Assembly (NCBI GenBank): GCA_903887775.1
Contig: CAISRB010000005.1
Span: 1-64,000 of the forward strand
From: an uncultured Bacteroidales bacterium
Lineage (GTDB): Bacteria; Bacteroidota; Bacteroidia; Bacteroidales; FEN-979
Length of the DNA stretch: 64,000 bases
Reading direction: 5' to 3'
The notes beneath the pieces were generated by a model. The model did no database searches. It was given only the letters and a program-made list of their open reading frames with translations, and had not been told where the DNA came from. Position numbers and translations under genes: made by a program. Of the stretch, positions 51,430 through 60,950 are shown piece by piece (the stretch's first letter is position 1; each line of letters opens with the position of its first letter).

Positions 51430-52629
51430 ATGAAAAAAACCAATGATCCATCGACCCGCATATTCGACCTTTTACAATTCGGCGAATACGGGGATGTGAA
51501 TCCATCGATCACGGATTCAGCCACCTACACTTTCATGCAGGCCATCACTATGAGCGAAACTTTCGCCGGCCAGCAGGAAGGCTGTTACCTGTATTCACGC
51601 CACTGGAATCCCACGAACAAATACCTTGCCGATGCACTTGCAGCCCTTGAAGGCACTGAATCTGCCTGGGTCACCGCATCCGGAATGGCGGCAATTACGT
51701 GTGCAATACTACAGCTTGTAAAGAGCGGGGACCATGTCGTTTGCGCAATGACAATCTATGGAGGCACCTTCGCTTTCCTCTACAACTACATTAAAAAGTT
51801 CAATATCGATGTCACTTTTGTCGATATCCGCAAGCTGGATGATGTGCGTAAAGCGATAAGGCCGAACACAAAGATCATCTATACCGAATCGATGACGAAC
51901 CCCCTGCTTCAGATCAGCGACATTCCCGAACTGGCTAAGATCGCCAACGAACATGGGATCAAACTGATGGTTGACAATACGTTCACTCCGATGATGATTT
52001 CTCCGGCCCTGCATGGGGCTCATATCGTGGTGCACAGCATGACGAAATTCATCAACGGGAAGAATGACTGCGTGGCAGGAGCAATATGCGGAGACAAGGA
52101 CTTTATCGATGCCCTTTGCGATGTCAATAACGGCACAGCCATGTTGCTTGGCCCTTCGCTCGAACCCCTGCGCTCATCCAGCATATTAAAGAACCTGCAC
52201 ACTCTTCATATCAGGATGAAGCAGCACAGCAAAAACGCAATGTACCTTGCTGAACGGTTTAAGGAATATGGAGCAAAAATAATCTACCCCGGCCTTCCCG
52301 AGCATAAGGGGCATGAAGTCATGAAAAAGATCATGAATCCTGAGTTCGGTTTCGGCGCCATGATCGCGATCGATATGGGGACTGCAGCCCGTGCATCGAA
52401 GCTGATGGAAGCCATGGAACTTGAGGGTGTTGGCTACCTGGCCGTAAGTCTGGGGTACTTTAAAACCCTGTTCAGCAATTCGGGCAAGAGCACTTCTTCG
52501 GAAGTCCCCGAAGAAATACAAAGGGAGATGGGATTATCAGAAGGACTGATCCGTTTTTCGGTGGGCCTTGATAATGATATCGACCGCAGCTGGGAAAAGA
52601 TCAGGCATTGCCTTGACCAGATGGGTTAA
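51430..52629 (+). CDS. Cys/Met-metabolism PLP enzyme (gamma-lyase-like), second copy
   Basis: 399 residues. YLYSRHWNPTNKYLADALAA, WVTASGMAAITCAILQLV, IKLMVDNTFTPMMISPALHG and VHSMTKFINGKNDCVAGAIC (PLP Lys, about residue 209) place it in the gamma-family, in a subgroup distinct from the enzyme at 48102: the N-terminus (RIFDLLQFGEYGDVNPSITD) and the FKTLFSNSGKSTSSEVPEE region differ. It could be a methionine gamma-lyase or a second sulfhydrylase. It starts 101 nt after thrH and ends 5 nt before convergent gcvP. Confidence 0.75.
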   Translation: MKKTNDPSTRIFDLLQFGEYGDVNPSITDSATYTFMQAITMSETFAGQQEGCYLYSRHWNPTNKYLADALAALEGTESAWVTASGMAAITCAILQLVKSGDHVVCAMTIYGGTFAFLYNYIKKFNIDVTFVDIRKLDDVRKAIRPNTKIIYTESMTNPLLQISDIPELAKIANEHGIKLMVDNTFTPMMISPALHGAHIVVHSMTKFINGKNDCVAGAICGDKDFIDALCDVNNGTAMLLGPSLEPLRSSSILKNLHTLHIRMKQHSKNAMYLAERFKEYGAKIIYPGLPEHKGHEVMKKIMNPEFGFGAMIAIDMGTAARASKLMEAMELEGVGYLAVSLGYFKTLFSNSGKSTSSEVPEEIQREMGLSEGLIRFSVGLDNDIDRSWEKIRHCLDQMG

Positions 52630-52634
52630 ACCCC

Positions 52635-55499
52635 CTAAGACTGGCAGGTCGACACCAGGTTCCTGTCTCCGTAAGCATCGTCGATACGTGTAACTGTTGG
52701 CCAGTATTTGTCGTCGGCCGACCAGGGCATCGGATAAGCGGCTTTCTGCCTGGAATAGGGCAGGGTCCACTCATCGGCCGAAACCATGGCTGCAGTGTGG
52801 GGCGCTTTCATGATCACATTCACAAGCTTGTCGGCTTTGCCCGATGCAATCTCATCAATCTCGCCCCTGATGGATATCATAGCCTCGATAAATCGGTTCA
52901 GTTCATAATAAGGCTCGCTTTCGGTAGGCTCTACCATCAATGTGCCATGTACGGGGAAAGCAACGGTAGGAGCATGGAAACCGTAATCCATAAGCCTCTT
53001 TGCTATATCAATAGCCCCGATGTTGGTCTGGCGTGTAATCCCGTTGCAATCAACTATCATTTCATGCGCGCAGCGGCCGTTCTTCCCTGAATACAAAATC
53101 GGGTAATAGGGCTCCAGGCAGGATTTGAGATAATTGGCGTTTAAAATAGCCATCTTCGTAGCTTCAGTCAATCCTTCCCCTCCCATCAGCTTGATATAGG
53201 CATAGGAGATCGTGAGGATCAGGGCGCTGCCGTATGGTCCTGAAGCAACGGCCGTGGTCCCGGTCTTCCCGCCGGTCTCAACCTGGGTATGGCGCGGCAG
53301 GAAAGGTGAGAGGTGCTTCGCAGCTGCAATCGGGCCTTCTCCGGGTCCGCCGCCCCCGTGAGGAATTGCGAAGGTCTTGTGAAGGTTGAGGTGGCATATA
53401 TCGGCCCCGATCATTCCCGGGTTCGTGAGCCCGACCTGGGCATTCATATTGGCCCCGTCCATATAAACCTGGCCGCCGTTTTCATGAATGATTTTCACGA
53501 TCTCAAGTATGTTTTCTTCAAACACCCCGTGAGTGGAGGGATAGGTTACCATCAGCGCCGAAAGTTTGTCCTTATGCTGGACTGCCTTCTCACGAAGGTC
53601 GGCAGTGTCGATGTTGCCGTGATCATCGCATTTCACAACAACTACCTGCATCCCGGCCATCGCGGCACTTGCAGGATTTGTGCCGTGGGCCGAAGACGGG
53701 ATGAGGCAAACGTTCCTGTGCCCATCGCCCCGGCTTATATGATACTGCCTTATCACCATCAGCCCGGCATATTCTCCTGCCGCGCCTGAATTGGGCATGA
53801 ATGAAACAGAATCGAACCCGGTGATCTCGCAAAGGTCTTTTTCAAGCTCCTTGATCAGGTATTGGAAGCCTTCGGCCTGGTCGAGGGGCACGAAAGGATG
53901 AACCCCTCCGAATTCGGGATAACTCAGTGCGAACAGCTCTGATGCGGCATTCAGCTTCATCGTGCAGGAACCCAGGGGGATCATCGAACGGTTGAGCGAA
54001 AGGTCCTTGATCTCAAGTTTCTTGAGGTAACGCATCATTTCGGTCTCGGAATGATATGAGTTGAAGACCTTTTGTGTCATGAATGCGGATGTCCTTGTAA
54101 GTTCAGCCGGCACAGTGGTGATCATCTCACATTCCTTCGGGTTGCAGATGAACTCTGTAAACATTTTCCCGTTGGCTTCGGCAAACAGTTTAAGGATTAT
54201 GTTGATGTCGGAGAGTCCAGTGGTCTCGTCAAAGCTGATGCCGACATGTTTTTCGCTGATGTACCTGAAATTCATGCCCAGCCCGATAGCCCTGGACCTT
54301 ATTTTTTCGCTGGTAACCCCTTCGGGCAGTTCAATGCATAAGGTGTCGAAGAAATGACTGTTAAGCTGCCTGTACCCGTATTTCACGATTTCCTGTGAAA
54401 GTACGCCGGTGAGTATGTTGATGTGACGGGCAATCTGTTTTATTCCTTTCGGCCCGTGGTATACACCGTACATCCCTGCCATAACGGCCAGCAAAACCTG
54501 AGATGTGCATATGTTTGATGTCGCACGTTCACGTTTTATGTGCTGTTCGCGGGTCTGCAATGCCATTCTCAATGCCCTGTTGCCATTGGCATCCACTGAG
54601 ATCCCGATGATACGCCCGGGCATCTGCCTCTTGAATTCCTCCCTTGTGGCAAAGAATGCTGCATGGGGTCCTCCGTATCCCATCGGGATACCGAACCTCT
54701 GGGATGAACCGAATACAACGTCGGCTCCCCATTCGCCCGGGGGGGTAAGCAAGGCCAGGCTCAGGAGGTCGCTTGCAACGGCAACGCCTATCTTAAACGC
54801 ATGGGCTTTTGTGATAAAGGAACGGTAATCAGTAATTTCGCCATACTGGTCGGGATACTGGACAACGGATCCGAAGAATGTATTATCCGGGGCAAACTCT
54901 GGAGGTTTTCCGAAAACAAGTTCTATCCCGAGTGGAACTGCCCTTGTGCGTATTACATCGGCGGTTTGAGGGAAAATGTTATCCGCCACAAAAAATTTAT
55001 TCGCTCCCCGTTTAACAGTCTCCCTGTCGCGTGAATTGAAAAGCATGATCATGGCTTCGGATGCGGCCGTGCCTTCGTCAAGAAGGGAGGCATTGGCAAC
55101 AGGCATGCCGGTAAGGTCACTGATCATGGTCTGGAAATCGAGCAATGCTTCGAGCCGGCCCTGGGATATCTCCGCCTGGTAAGGTGTATAGGCCGTATAC
55201 CAGCCGGGGTTCTCTAAAATATTCCGGAGTATTACGGCCGGGGTGATCGTATTGTAATATCCCTGCCCTATATATGTTTTGAAAAGCTTGTTTTTGGCTG
55301 CAATACCCTTGATATGATTCAGGTACTGGTACTCATTCATCCCTTTCGGAAGGTTCAGGTTTGATTTCAGGCGGATGGCCGAAGGCACAGTCTCTTCGAT
55401 TAACTTTTCAAGGGTTTTAACGCCTATCTTTTCAAGCATGATGTCAATTTCGGCGCCGGACGGGCCGTTATGTCTTCTAGCAAAATTGTCAGTGATCAT
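52635..55499 (-). CDS. gcvP: Glycine dehydrogenase (aminomethyl-transferring), P-protein
   Basis: 954 residues: the single-chain form combining the two subunits found separately in some bacteria. FARRHNGPSGAEIDIMLEKI opens the protein; the C-terminal half has CHLNLHKTFAIPHGGGGPG with the PLP Lys (about residue 705), and LIPSSAHGTNPASAAMAGM. It decarboxylates glycine and passes the aminomethyl group to the lipoyl H-protein. T and H genes are not nearby; the E3 component (lpd) lies 7 kb away. The start is directly downstream of a TAnnTTTG element. Confidence 0.96.
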   Translation of the reverse strand: MITDNFARRHNGPSGAEIDIMLEKIGVKTLEKLIEETVPSAIRLKSNLNLPKGMNEYQYLNHIKGIAAKNKLFKTYIGQGYYNTITPAVILRNILENPGWYTAYTPYQAEISQGRLEALLDFQTMISDLTGMPVANASLLDEGTAASEAMIMLFNSRDRETVKRGANKFFVADNIFPQTADVIRTRAVPLGIELVFGKPPEFAPDNTFFGSVVQYPDQYGEITDYRSFITKAHAFKIGVAVASDLLSLALLTPPGEWGADVVFGSSQRFGIPMGYGGPHAAFFATREEFKRQMPGRIIGISVDANGNRALRMALQTREQHIKRERATSNICTSQVLLAVMAGMYGVYHGPKGIKQIARHINILTGVLSQEIVKYGYRQLNSHFFDTLCIELPEGVTSEKIRSRAIGLGMNFRYISEKHVGISFDETTGLSDINIILKLFAEANGKMFTEFICNPKECEMITTVPAELTRTSAFMTQKVFNSYHSETEMMRYLKKLEIKDLSLNRSMIPLGSCTMKLNAASELFALSYPEFGGVHPFVPLDQAEGFQYLIKELEKDLCEITGFDSVSFMPNSGAAGEYAGLMVIRQYHISRGDGHRNVCLIPSSAHGTNPASAAMAGMQVVVVKCDDHGNIDTADLREKAVQHKDKLSALMVTYPSTHGVFEENILEIVKIIHENGGQVYMDGANMNAQVGLTNPGMIGADICHLNLHKTFAIPHGGGGPGEGPIAAAKHLSPFLPRHTQVETGGKTGTTAVASGPYGSALILTISYAYIKLMGGEGLTEATKMAILNANYLKSCLEPYYPILYSGKNGRCAHEMIVDCNGITRQTNIGAIDIAKRLMDYGFHAPTVAFPVHGTLMVEPTESEPYYELNRFIEAMISIRGEIDEIASGKADKLVNVIMKAPHTAAMVSADEWTLPYSRQKAAYPMPWSADDKYWPTVTRIDDAYGDRNLVSTCQS

Positions 55500-55532
55500 A
55501 TTTTAAGTTTTTGATGGCAGATTGAGATTCGC

Positions 55533-55540
55533 AAAAATAC
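55533..55540 (-). promoter_or_regulatory. Putative -7 element of gcvP
   Basis: TATTTTTG on the minus strand, 33 nt upstream of the ATG. A TTG at the usual 20-nt spacing is not present. No glycine-riboswitch-like structure was recognised. Confidence 0.45.
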
Positions 55541-55578
55541 CAAGAATCGTTTACAAAGTAAAATGAAATCAGCCAGCA

Positions 55579-55615
55579 TAAAAAAAGAAACCCCAGGAAT
55601 CAACCGGGGGTTTCT
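55579..55615 (-). terminator. Rho-independent terminator of hppA
   Basis: On the minus strand AGAAACCCCCGG (55615-55604) pairs with CCAGGGGTTTCT-type arm (55597-55586) with one bulge or mismatch, followed by seven Ts (55585-55579). It is placed 23 nt after the hppA stop. Confidence 0.85.
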
Positions 55616-55637
55616 TCAACAGCAGGATTAACCCTGG

Positions 55638-58064
55638 CTAGCTTTTCCTGATCCTCATGTTATAGAAGGAACGGTAAACAAAATATAAGGCAACAGCGAA
55701 GAAGCAAACTCCAATATAAGGGGCTATGCTGTAAAAATGTTCCGAAATCGCTATTTCCATTGCAAGGAGCCCGAATAAAGTCGTGAACTTGATGATGGGG
55801 TTCAGGGCAACCGAAGAGGTGTCCTTGAAAGGATCGCCTACGGTGTCGCCAACAACGGCGGCATCATGCAGTGCAGTGCCTTTTTCCTTAAGGTCAACTT
55901 CAACTACCTTCTTTGCATTGTCCCATGCCCCCCCCGCATTAGCCATGAATATGGCCTGGAATAAACCGAAGAAAGCAATGGATATAAGGTAGCTTACAAA
56001 GAAGGAAGCTGCTGCATACCTGAGCGGATCGGTCTTGGCCAGCAACACATCCTGGTAACCCGAAAGGAATGCTATGGCCAGAGCGAAAGAAAAAATAGCG
56101 ACGAAAATGTTGAACATCCCGGTTTGTGCGTATTGTGTACAGATCTTGACAACCTCTTTAGATGTTTCGACGGATGCTTTTTTATCGGCATGTTCATCAA
56201 GGCGGATGTTCTTTTTGATGTATTCAACGGCCCTGTATGCGCCTGTGGTAACAGCCTGGATGGAAGCACCGGTAAACCAGTAAATTACTGCTCCGCCCAT
56301 GAGGAACCCAAGGATGCTGTATGGGTTCAGGATGTTGAGGATCTGCTCGGGGCTGATGCCGAACTTGTTTTGGATTACAAGGATCAATGAGAAAATCATG
56401 GTTGTAGCGCCGACAACCGCAGTGCCGATGAGAACGGGTTTTGCAGTGGCTTTGAATGTATTCCCTGCTCCGTCGTTGGCTTCAAGGTAATGTTTGGCTT
56501 TTTCAAAATCAGGTTTGAAACCGAATTCTTTCTCAATTTCCCTTGATGCCTTTTCCTTATCTTCTTCGATAAGTGAAAGTTCATATACTGACTGGGCATT
56601 GTCGGTAACGGGGCCGTAACTGTCTACCGCGATGGTAACAGGTCCCATTCCAAGGAATCCGAAAGCAACAAGGCCGAAAGCAAAAATGGAAGGATAGGTC
56701 ATATAGGCATCCAGGCCGTTCTTGCTGGCAATATATGCGACGAACATGAGCACGAGGAATACCATGCCCTGCCAGAATGCGCTGAAGTTACCTGCAACGA
56801 GGCCCGAAAGGATGTTGAGGGAGGCGCCGCCTTCGCGTGAGGCAGTAACGACTTCATTCACATGCCTTGATTTGGGGCTGGTGAAGATCTTCGTGAATTC
56901 AGGGATCAAAGCAGCGCCCAGGGTTCCGCAGCTGATGATGATGGAAAGGGTGAGCCAGAGGTTGTTTGCCAGGTCGCCGATCATCACCTTGCTGGCGATG
57001 AAAGTGACGATGATTGACAAAATCGAGGTGATCCATACCAGGTTGGTCAGAGGGCGCTCAAAATCGATGTCGTCTTGTTTGCTGTAAAGAGCCTGGCTGA
57101 GGGCTTTGTTGATGTAAAATGCGGTGATTGAAGTGATGACCATCAGAACGCGCATGACGAATATCCAGGTCAATAATTCCTTTTGGTGATCGAGGAAATC
57201 GCCGCCTTTAACAACGGCGAGTACGATGAAACTGATAAGGGCAACTCCCGTTACACCGTAGGTTTCAAAACCGTCGGCTGTGGGGCCTACGCTATCGCCT
57301 GCATTGTCGCCTGTACAATCTGCGATAACACCGGGATTCCTGGGATCATCTTCCTTGATCTTGAAAACCACCTTCATGAGGTCGGAACCGATATCGGCGA
57401 TCTTTGTGAAGATACCGCCTGCGATACGCAGGGCGGATGCGCCAAGAGATTCACCTATAGCGAAACCGATAAAACTGGCCCCTGCAAATTCCCTGGGAAC
57501 AAATAATAAGATGATAAGCATCATGATCAGCTCAACACAGATGAGCATGACCCCAATACTCATCCCTGAATCCAGGGGGATGTTCAATAATTTTATAGGC
57601 TTGCGCTCCAGGGAGGCAAAAGCCATCCTGCTGTTGGCAAGTGTGTTCATCCTGATTCCAAACCAGGCAACACCGTATGATCCGAGGATCCCGACAACTG
57701 TCCACGAAAGGATCAGTATCACTCCGCCGAATGGCATGGCCTGGAGAAAGCCGAAATAAAACGCAATGCAAAGACCGATGATGACAAACAACATCACCAG
57801 GAATTTACCCTGCTGGATCAGGTAAGTCTTGCAGGTTTCAAAAATGATCTTGGCGACATCCAACATCGACTGGTGTGCACCTAATTTCCTGACTTTCTGG
57901 AACTGGTAGTATCCAAATAGCATTCCCAGCAGGCAAATCAGGAACCCGAACATCAGCAGATTGTTCTGCGAGGAAGTCAGGGCAGGAATTTTAAGGTCTG
58001 CCTCCGAGGCAAACATTGACAATGGCAGCATCATGGCTGCAAAAAGTATAGCCAGTTTCTTCAT
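55638..58064 (-). CDS. hppA: Membrane-bound H+-translocating pyrophosphatase
   Basis: 808 residues with a signal-like N-terminus (to about FASEAD) and some 16 membrane helices. VFKIKEDDPRNPGVIADCTG and DNAGDSVGPTADGFETYGV form the pyrophosphate/magnesium-binding motif. DGAGNTFKATAKPVLIG has Lys at the position used to distinguish K+-independent from K+-dependent enzymes. AAVVGDTVGDPFKDTSSVAL is the C-terminal catalytic loop. It hydrolyses pyrophosphate to pump protons, possibly sodium. It has its own promoter and terminator. Confidence 0.93.
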   Translation of the reverse strand: MKKLAILFAAMMLPLSMFASEADLKIPALTSSQNNLLMFGFLICLLGMLFGYYQFQKVRKLGAHQSMLDVAKIIFETCKTYLIQQGKFLVMLFVIIGLCIAFYFGFLQAMPFGGVILILSWTVVGILGSYGVAWFGIRMNTLANSRMAFASLERKPIKLLNIPLDSGMSIGVMLICVELIMMLIILLFVPREFAGASFIGFAIGESLGASALRIAGGIFTKIADIGSDLMKVVFKIKEDDPRNPGVIADCTGDNAGDSVGPTADGFETYGVTGVALISFIVLAVVKGGDFLDHQKELLTWIFVMRVLMVITSITAFYINKALSQALYSKQDDIDFERPLTNLVWITSILSIIVTFIASKVMIGDLANNLWLTLSIIISCGTLGAALIPEFTKIFTSPKSRHVNEVVTASREGGASLNILSGLVAGNFSAFWQGMVFLVLMFVAYIASKNGLDAYMTYPSIFAFGLVAFGFLGMGPVTIAVDSYGPVTDNAQSVYELSLIEEDKEKASREIEKEFGFKPDFEKAKHYLEANDGAGNTFKATAKPVLIGTAVVGATTMIFSLILVIQNKFGISPEQILNILNPYSILGFLMGGAVIYWFTGASIQAVTTGAYRAVEYIKKNIRLDEHADKKASVETSKEVVKICTQYAQTGMFNIFVAIFSFALAIAFLSGYQDVLLAKTDPLRYAAASFFVSYLISIAFFGLFQAIFMANAGGAWDNAKKVVEVDLKEKGTALHDAAVVGDTVGDPFKDTSSVALNPIIKFTTLFGLLAMEIAISEHFYSIAPYIGVCFFAVALYFVYRSFYNMRIRKS

Positions 58065-58089
58065 AAAAAAAATTTACTTGTTAGGACGC

Positions 58090-58120
58090 CAAATTTATGA
58101 AGGATTTTGAAACATTCCAA
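58090..58120 (-). promoter_or_regulatory. Putative promoter of hppA
   Basis: On the minus strand TTG (58120-58118), 20 nt, then TAAATTTG (58097-58090), matching the -33/-7 pattern exactly, 25 nt before the ATG. Confidence 0.65.
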
Positions 58121-58172
58121 TTAAAAGACATTTTTTCGTCACGAGTTTATTCAGAATCCGGAAGAATAGTGG

Positions 58173-58180
58173 TAAATTTG
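58173..58180 (+). promoter_or_regulatory. Putative -7 element of the bifunctional nuclease-thyA-folA operon
   Basis: TAAATTTG matches TAnnTTTG, 23 nt before ATG 58204. No TTG at the expected distance. Confidence 0.5.
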
Positions 58181-58203
58181 TTCTGCCAATCGAAATTTGC
58201 CTG

Positions 58204-58800
58204 ATGGAGAAGATCCGCCTCGAAATCATTGGAATGTCATACAGCCAATCCCAGACCGGTGCCTATGCCCTGATATTAGGCGAGAAGAATGGAAAACGCA
58301 GGCTCCCCATAATTATAGGAGGTTTTGAAGCCCAGGCTATTGCCATCGAATTGGAGAAAATAAAAACACCAAGGCCCCTGACGCATGATTTATTTAAATG
58401 TTTTGCAGATGCCTTTAATGTTGAAGTAACGGAGATCCTGATCAATAAATTCCAGGAAGGTGTTTTTTATGCCCAGCTTGTATGCAGCGATGGAAACAAG
58501 GTGGAGGAAGTAGATTCACGTACTTCGGATGCCATTGCGATTGCACTTAGGTTTAACTGCCCTATTTTTACTTATGAGGATATTATGAAGGCAGCTTCCA
58601 TCATGGTGGAGGAGGATGAAGATAAACCGATAACCATGAACACGGAATCGAAACCTAAAACTTCGACCAAACAGGAGTTCACCGGTCAATCAGTGGCCGA
58701 GCTCAATGAAATGCTTCAGGCTGCCATCGAAAATGAAGAATATGAAAAAGCATCCCGCATCAGGGATGAATTGAACCGCCGTAACCGGATCAGGAAATAA
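58204..58800 (+). CDS. Bifunctional nuclease family protein with UVR motif
   Basis: 198 residues. The DUF151/bifunctional nuclease domain (about 5-140) has LPIIIGGFEAQAIAIELE, TRPLTHDLFK-like PRPLTHDLFK and SRTSDAIAIALRFNCPIF. The C-terminal about 30 residues (ELNEMLQAAIENEEYEKASR, then IRDEL) form a UVR motif, the module by which UvrB and UvrC interact. Bacterial DUF151 proteins have reported nuclease activity in a few organisms; the role here is unclear. thyA follows after 3 nt. Confidence 0.85.
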   Translation: MEKIRLEIIGMSYSQSQTGAYALILGEKNGKRRLPIIIGGFEAQAIAIELEKIKTPRPLTHDLFKCFADAFNVEVTEILINKFQEGVFYAQLVCSDGNKVEEVDSRTSDAIAIALRFNCPIFTYEDIMKAASIMVEEDEDKPITMNTESKPKTSTKQEFTGQSVAELNEMLQAAIENEEYEKASRIRDELNRRNRIRK

Positions 58801-58803
58801 TAC

Positions 58804-59598
58804 ATGCAACAATATCTCAGCCTGCTTGATTTTGTACTGAAGAATGGTGTCAGAAAGGAAGACCGGACTGGAACCGGTACGATAAGTATTTTCGGTTATC
58901 AGATGCGGTTCAATCTGGCCGATGGCTTCCCTGTGATGACAACGAAGAAACTGCATCTCCGTTCAATAATCCATGAGCTCCTTTGGTTCCTTCAGGGGGC
59001 GACGAATGTGAAGTACCTGCACGAGAATAAGGTGACGATATGGGACGAATGGGCAAAAGCAGATGGTGAACTTGGGCATATTTATGGCTACCAGTGGAGA
59101 TTCTGGCCCGGGCATGACGGAACCCATATCGACCAGATAAAACTGGTTGTTGACTCAATCAGGAAGAATCCGGATTCACGCAGGCATATTGTAAGTGCCT
59201 GGAATGTCGGAGAACTTGACCTTATGGCCCTGCCTCCCTGCCACCTTATGTTCCAGTTCTATGTCGCCAACGGAAAGCTTTCCTGCCAGATGTACCAGAG
59301 ATCCTGTGATATCTTTCTCGGAGTCCCGTTTAACATTGCTTCTTATGCTTTGCTTCTCATGATGATGGCTCAGGTAACCGGACTTCAACCCGGTGAATTT
59401 GTTCACACCCTCGGAGATGCCCATATTTACCTTAACCATATGGAGCAGGTAAAGTTACAGCTTACAAGGACCCCATTCCCCTTGCCGGAAATGACGCTCA
59501 ATCCTGAGGTAAACGATATTTTTAAATTCAAATTTGAGGATTTTACCCTGAGTGGTTATCAGTCGCACCCGCATATCAAAGGTGAAATTTCTGTTTAA
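58804..59598 (+). CDS. thyA: Thymidylate synthase
   Basis: 264 residues, exactly the E. coli length. The catalytic Cys lies in [20 protein letters not shown] (about residue 146), followed by [20 protein letters not shown] and [16 protein letters not shown]. It methylates dUMP to dTMP using methylene-tetrahydrofolate, producing dihydrofolate that the next gene's product recycles. The start is 3 nt after the upstream gene's stop codon. Confidence 0.97.
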   Translation: MQQYLSLLDFVLKNGVRKEDRTGTGTISIFGYQMRFNLADGFPVMTTKKLHLRSIIHELLWFLQGATNVKYLHENKVTIWDEWAKADGELGHIYGYQWRFWPGHDGTHIDQIKLVVDSIRKNPDSRRHIVSAWNVGELDLMALPPCHLMFQFYVANGKLSCQMYQRSCDIFLGVPFNIASYALLLMMMAQVTGLQPGEFVHTLGDAHIYLNHMEQVKLQLTRTPFPLPEMTLNPEVNDIFKFKFEDFTLSGYQSHPHIKGEISV

Positions 59599-59607
59599 CT
59601 TTGTACT

Positions 59608-60096
59608 ATGCTTTCAATCATTGTTGCAATAGCCGAAAACCTGGCCATAGGAAAGGATAATGACCTTTTGTGGCATATCCCCGAAGACCTGAAGCGCTTT
59701 AAGAAAATAACGGTTGGTCACACCATTATCATGGGCAAACGAACCTGGTATTCCCTTCCGAAACGCCCCCTCCCTGACCGCAGAAGCGTTGTGATCAGTG
59801 ATATTCCCGGTGAGATCATCGAAGGCTGCGTCATGGCTTATTCCATAGAAGATGCTGTGACAAAATGTGACCCTGCTGAGGAGAATTTTGTGATCGGGGG
59901 TGCTTCGGTCTACAGGCAGTTCCTGCCTCTCGCCGGCCGGCTGTATCTTACCCGGGTACATAAGCCCTTTGAAGGAGACGTATTCTTTCCGGCTATCAAT
60001 TTGAAAGAGTGGGATCTTATATCCCGGGAAGATTTCCCAGAAGATAAAAATCTTGGGTTCTCCTATTCGTACGAGAACCTTCAGCGCAAACCATGA
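59608..60096 (+). CDS. folA: Dihydrofolate reductase
   Basis: 162 residues. LSIIVAIAENLAIGKDNDLL with the substrate-binding WHIPEDLKRFKKITVGH (conserved Glu/Asp position in the LLWHIPEDL region), IIMGKRTWYSLPKRPLPDR and FVIGGASVYRQFLPLAGRLY are family hallmarks. It reduces dihydrofolate made by ThyA. It lies 9 nt after thyA and overlaps the next gene by 4 nt (ATGA). Confidence 0.96.
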   Translation: MLSIIVAIAENLAIGKDNDLLWHIPEDLKRFKKITVGHTIIMGKRTWYSLPKRPLPDRRSVVISDIPGEIIEGCVMAYSIEDAVTKCDPAEENFVIGGASVYRQFLPLAGRLYLTRVHKPFEGDVFFPAINLKEWDLISREDFPEDKNLGFSYSYENLQRKP

Positions 60097-60944
60097 TAAA
60101 ACCCGTACATAAAGGTTTCAGAGCAGCATGGCTGTCGCTGGCTGCAGTAATAATGATTTCGGCTGCCGCCGGATGCAGGAAAAACACCTCAAAAGACCTT
60201 CGCCCCGATTATAACGTTGCAAATGATATCGTGTTTATCGAAAGGGGACTGTTCCATACATTCAACCTTCTTCTCAAAGCAAACCTCGATTCCAATATCA
60301 TGCATGGGGATTTGGGAGTTATAGACAATGCAGTCGTTTCCTACAGCAGGTCTTCAGGGAAGTTCACCTTTAATTATCAGGATAAATTATGCGCCGACAG
60401 TGCAACCAGGAACGGAAGGATAGTAGCCAGTCTCACGGGTGATTTCTTTACCTCCGGGACAGGGGTCACTGTTGAATTTCAAAATTATTCGGAGGATTCA
60501 CGGCAATTTACCGGCAGCGACAACCTGGTCAATAATATAATGTCTCTGGGGGGCAACGGAGGCTATTATTCCACGATCGTCAACCTCACGGTCGCGAAGG
60601 ATCCGGCTCATTCGACCCTGTGGAATTCATTACTGACTTATCATATTCCTGTTGTGATCAAGATGAACCCCGACAGCCTTGTCCCGTTTACCATCAGCGG
60701 AACAGGGAACGGGACTTCATCAGGCACTTATGCATTTTCATTTGAGGTAAGCACCCCTCTGCTGAATGATATTTATTGCCCATGGATCCGGAAGGGGATC
60801 ATGCAAGTCTCAGTTCCCTCAGCGGATGCCCCCGGCGGGACCATTGAATATGCCAACAACCAAAAGTGCGATAACAGGGTCACTTACAATTTTGAAGGCT
60901 CTGTATTTAAGGGGTGGATCATCAGTAAACAATTAAATTACTGA
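60093..60944 (+). CDS. Hypothetical lipoprotein
   Basis: 283 residues with a lipoprotein signal (lipobox SAAAGC, Cys near residue 28). The mature part is beta-rich, with several Gly/Ser/Thr-rich strands (GTGNGTSSGTYAFSFEV). Not recognised beyond that. It overlaps the folA stop (ATGA), so it is coexpressed with the folate genes. The operon ends here; the convergent gene stops 6 nt further on. Confidence 0.55.
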   Translation: MIKPVHKGFRAAWLSLAAVIMISAAAGCRKNTSKDLRPDYNVANDIVFIERGLFHTFNLLLKANLDSNIMHGDLGVIDNAVVSYSRSSGKFTFNYQDKLCADSATRNGRIVASLTGDFFTSGTGVTVEFQNYSEDSRQFTGSDNLVNNIMSLGGNGGYYSTIVNLTVAKDPAHSTLWNSLLTYHIPVVIKMNPDSLVPFTISGTGNGTSSGTYAFSFEVSTPLLNDIYCPWIRKGIMQVSVPSADAPGGTIEYANNQKCDNRVTYNFEGSVFKGWIISKQLNY

Positions 60945-60950
60945 GGGATA

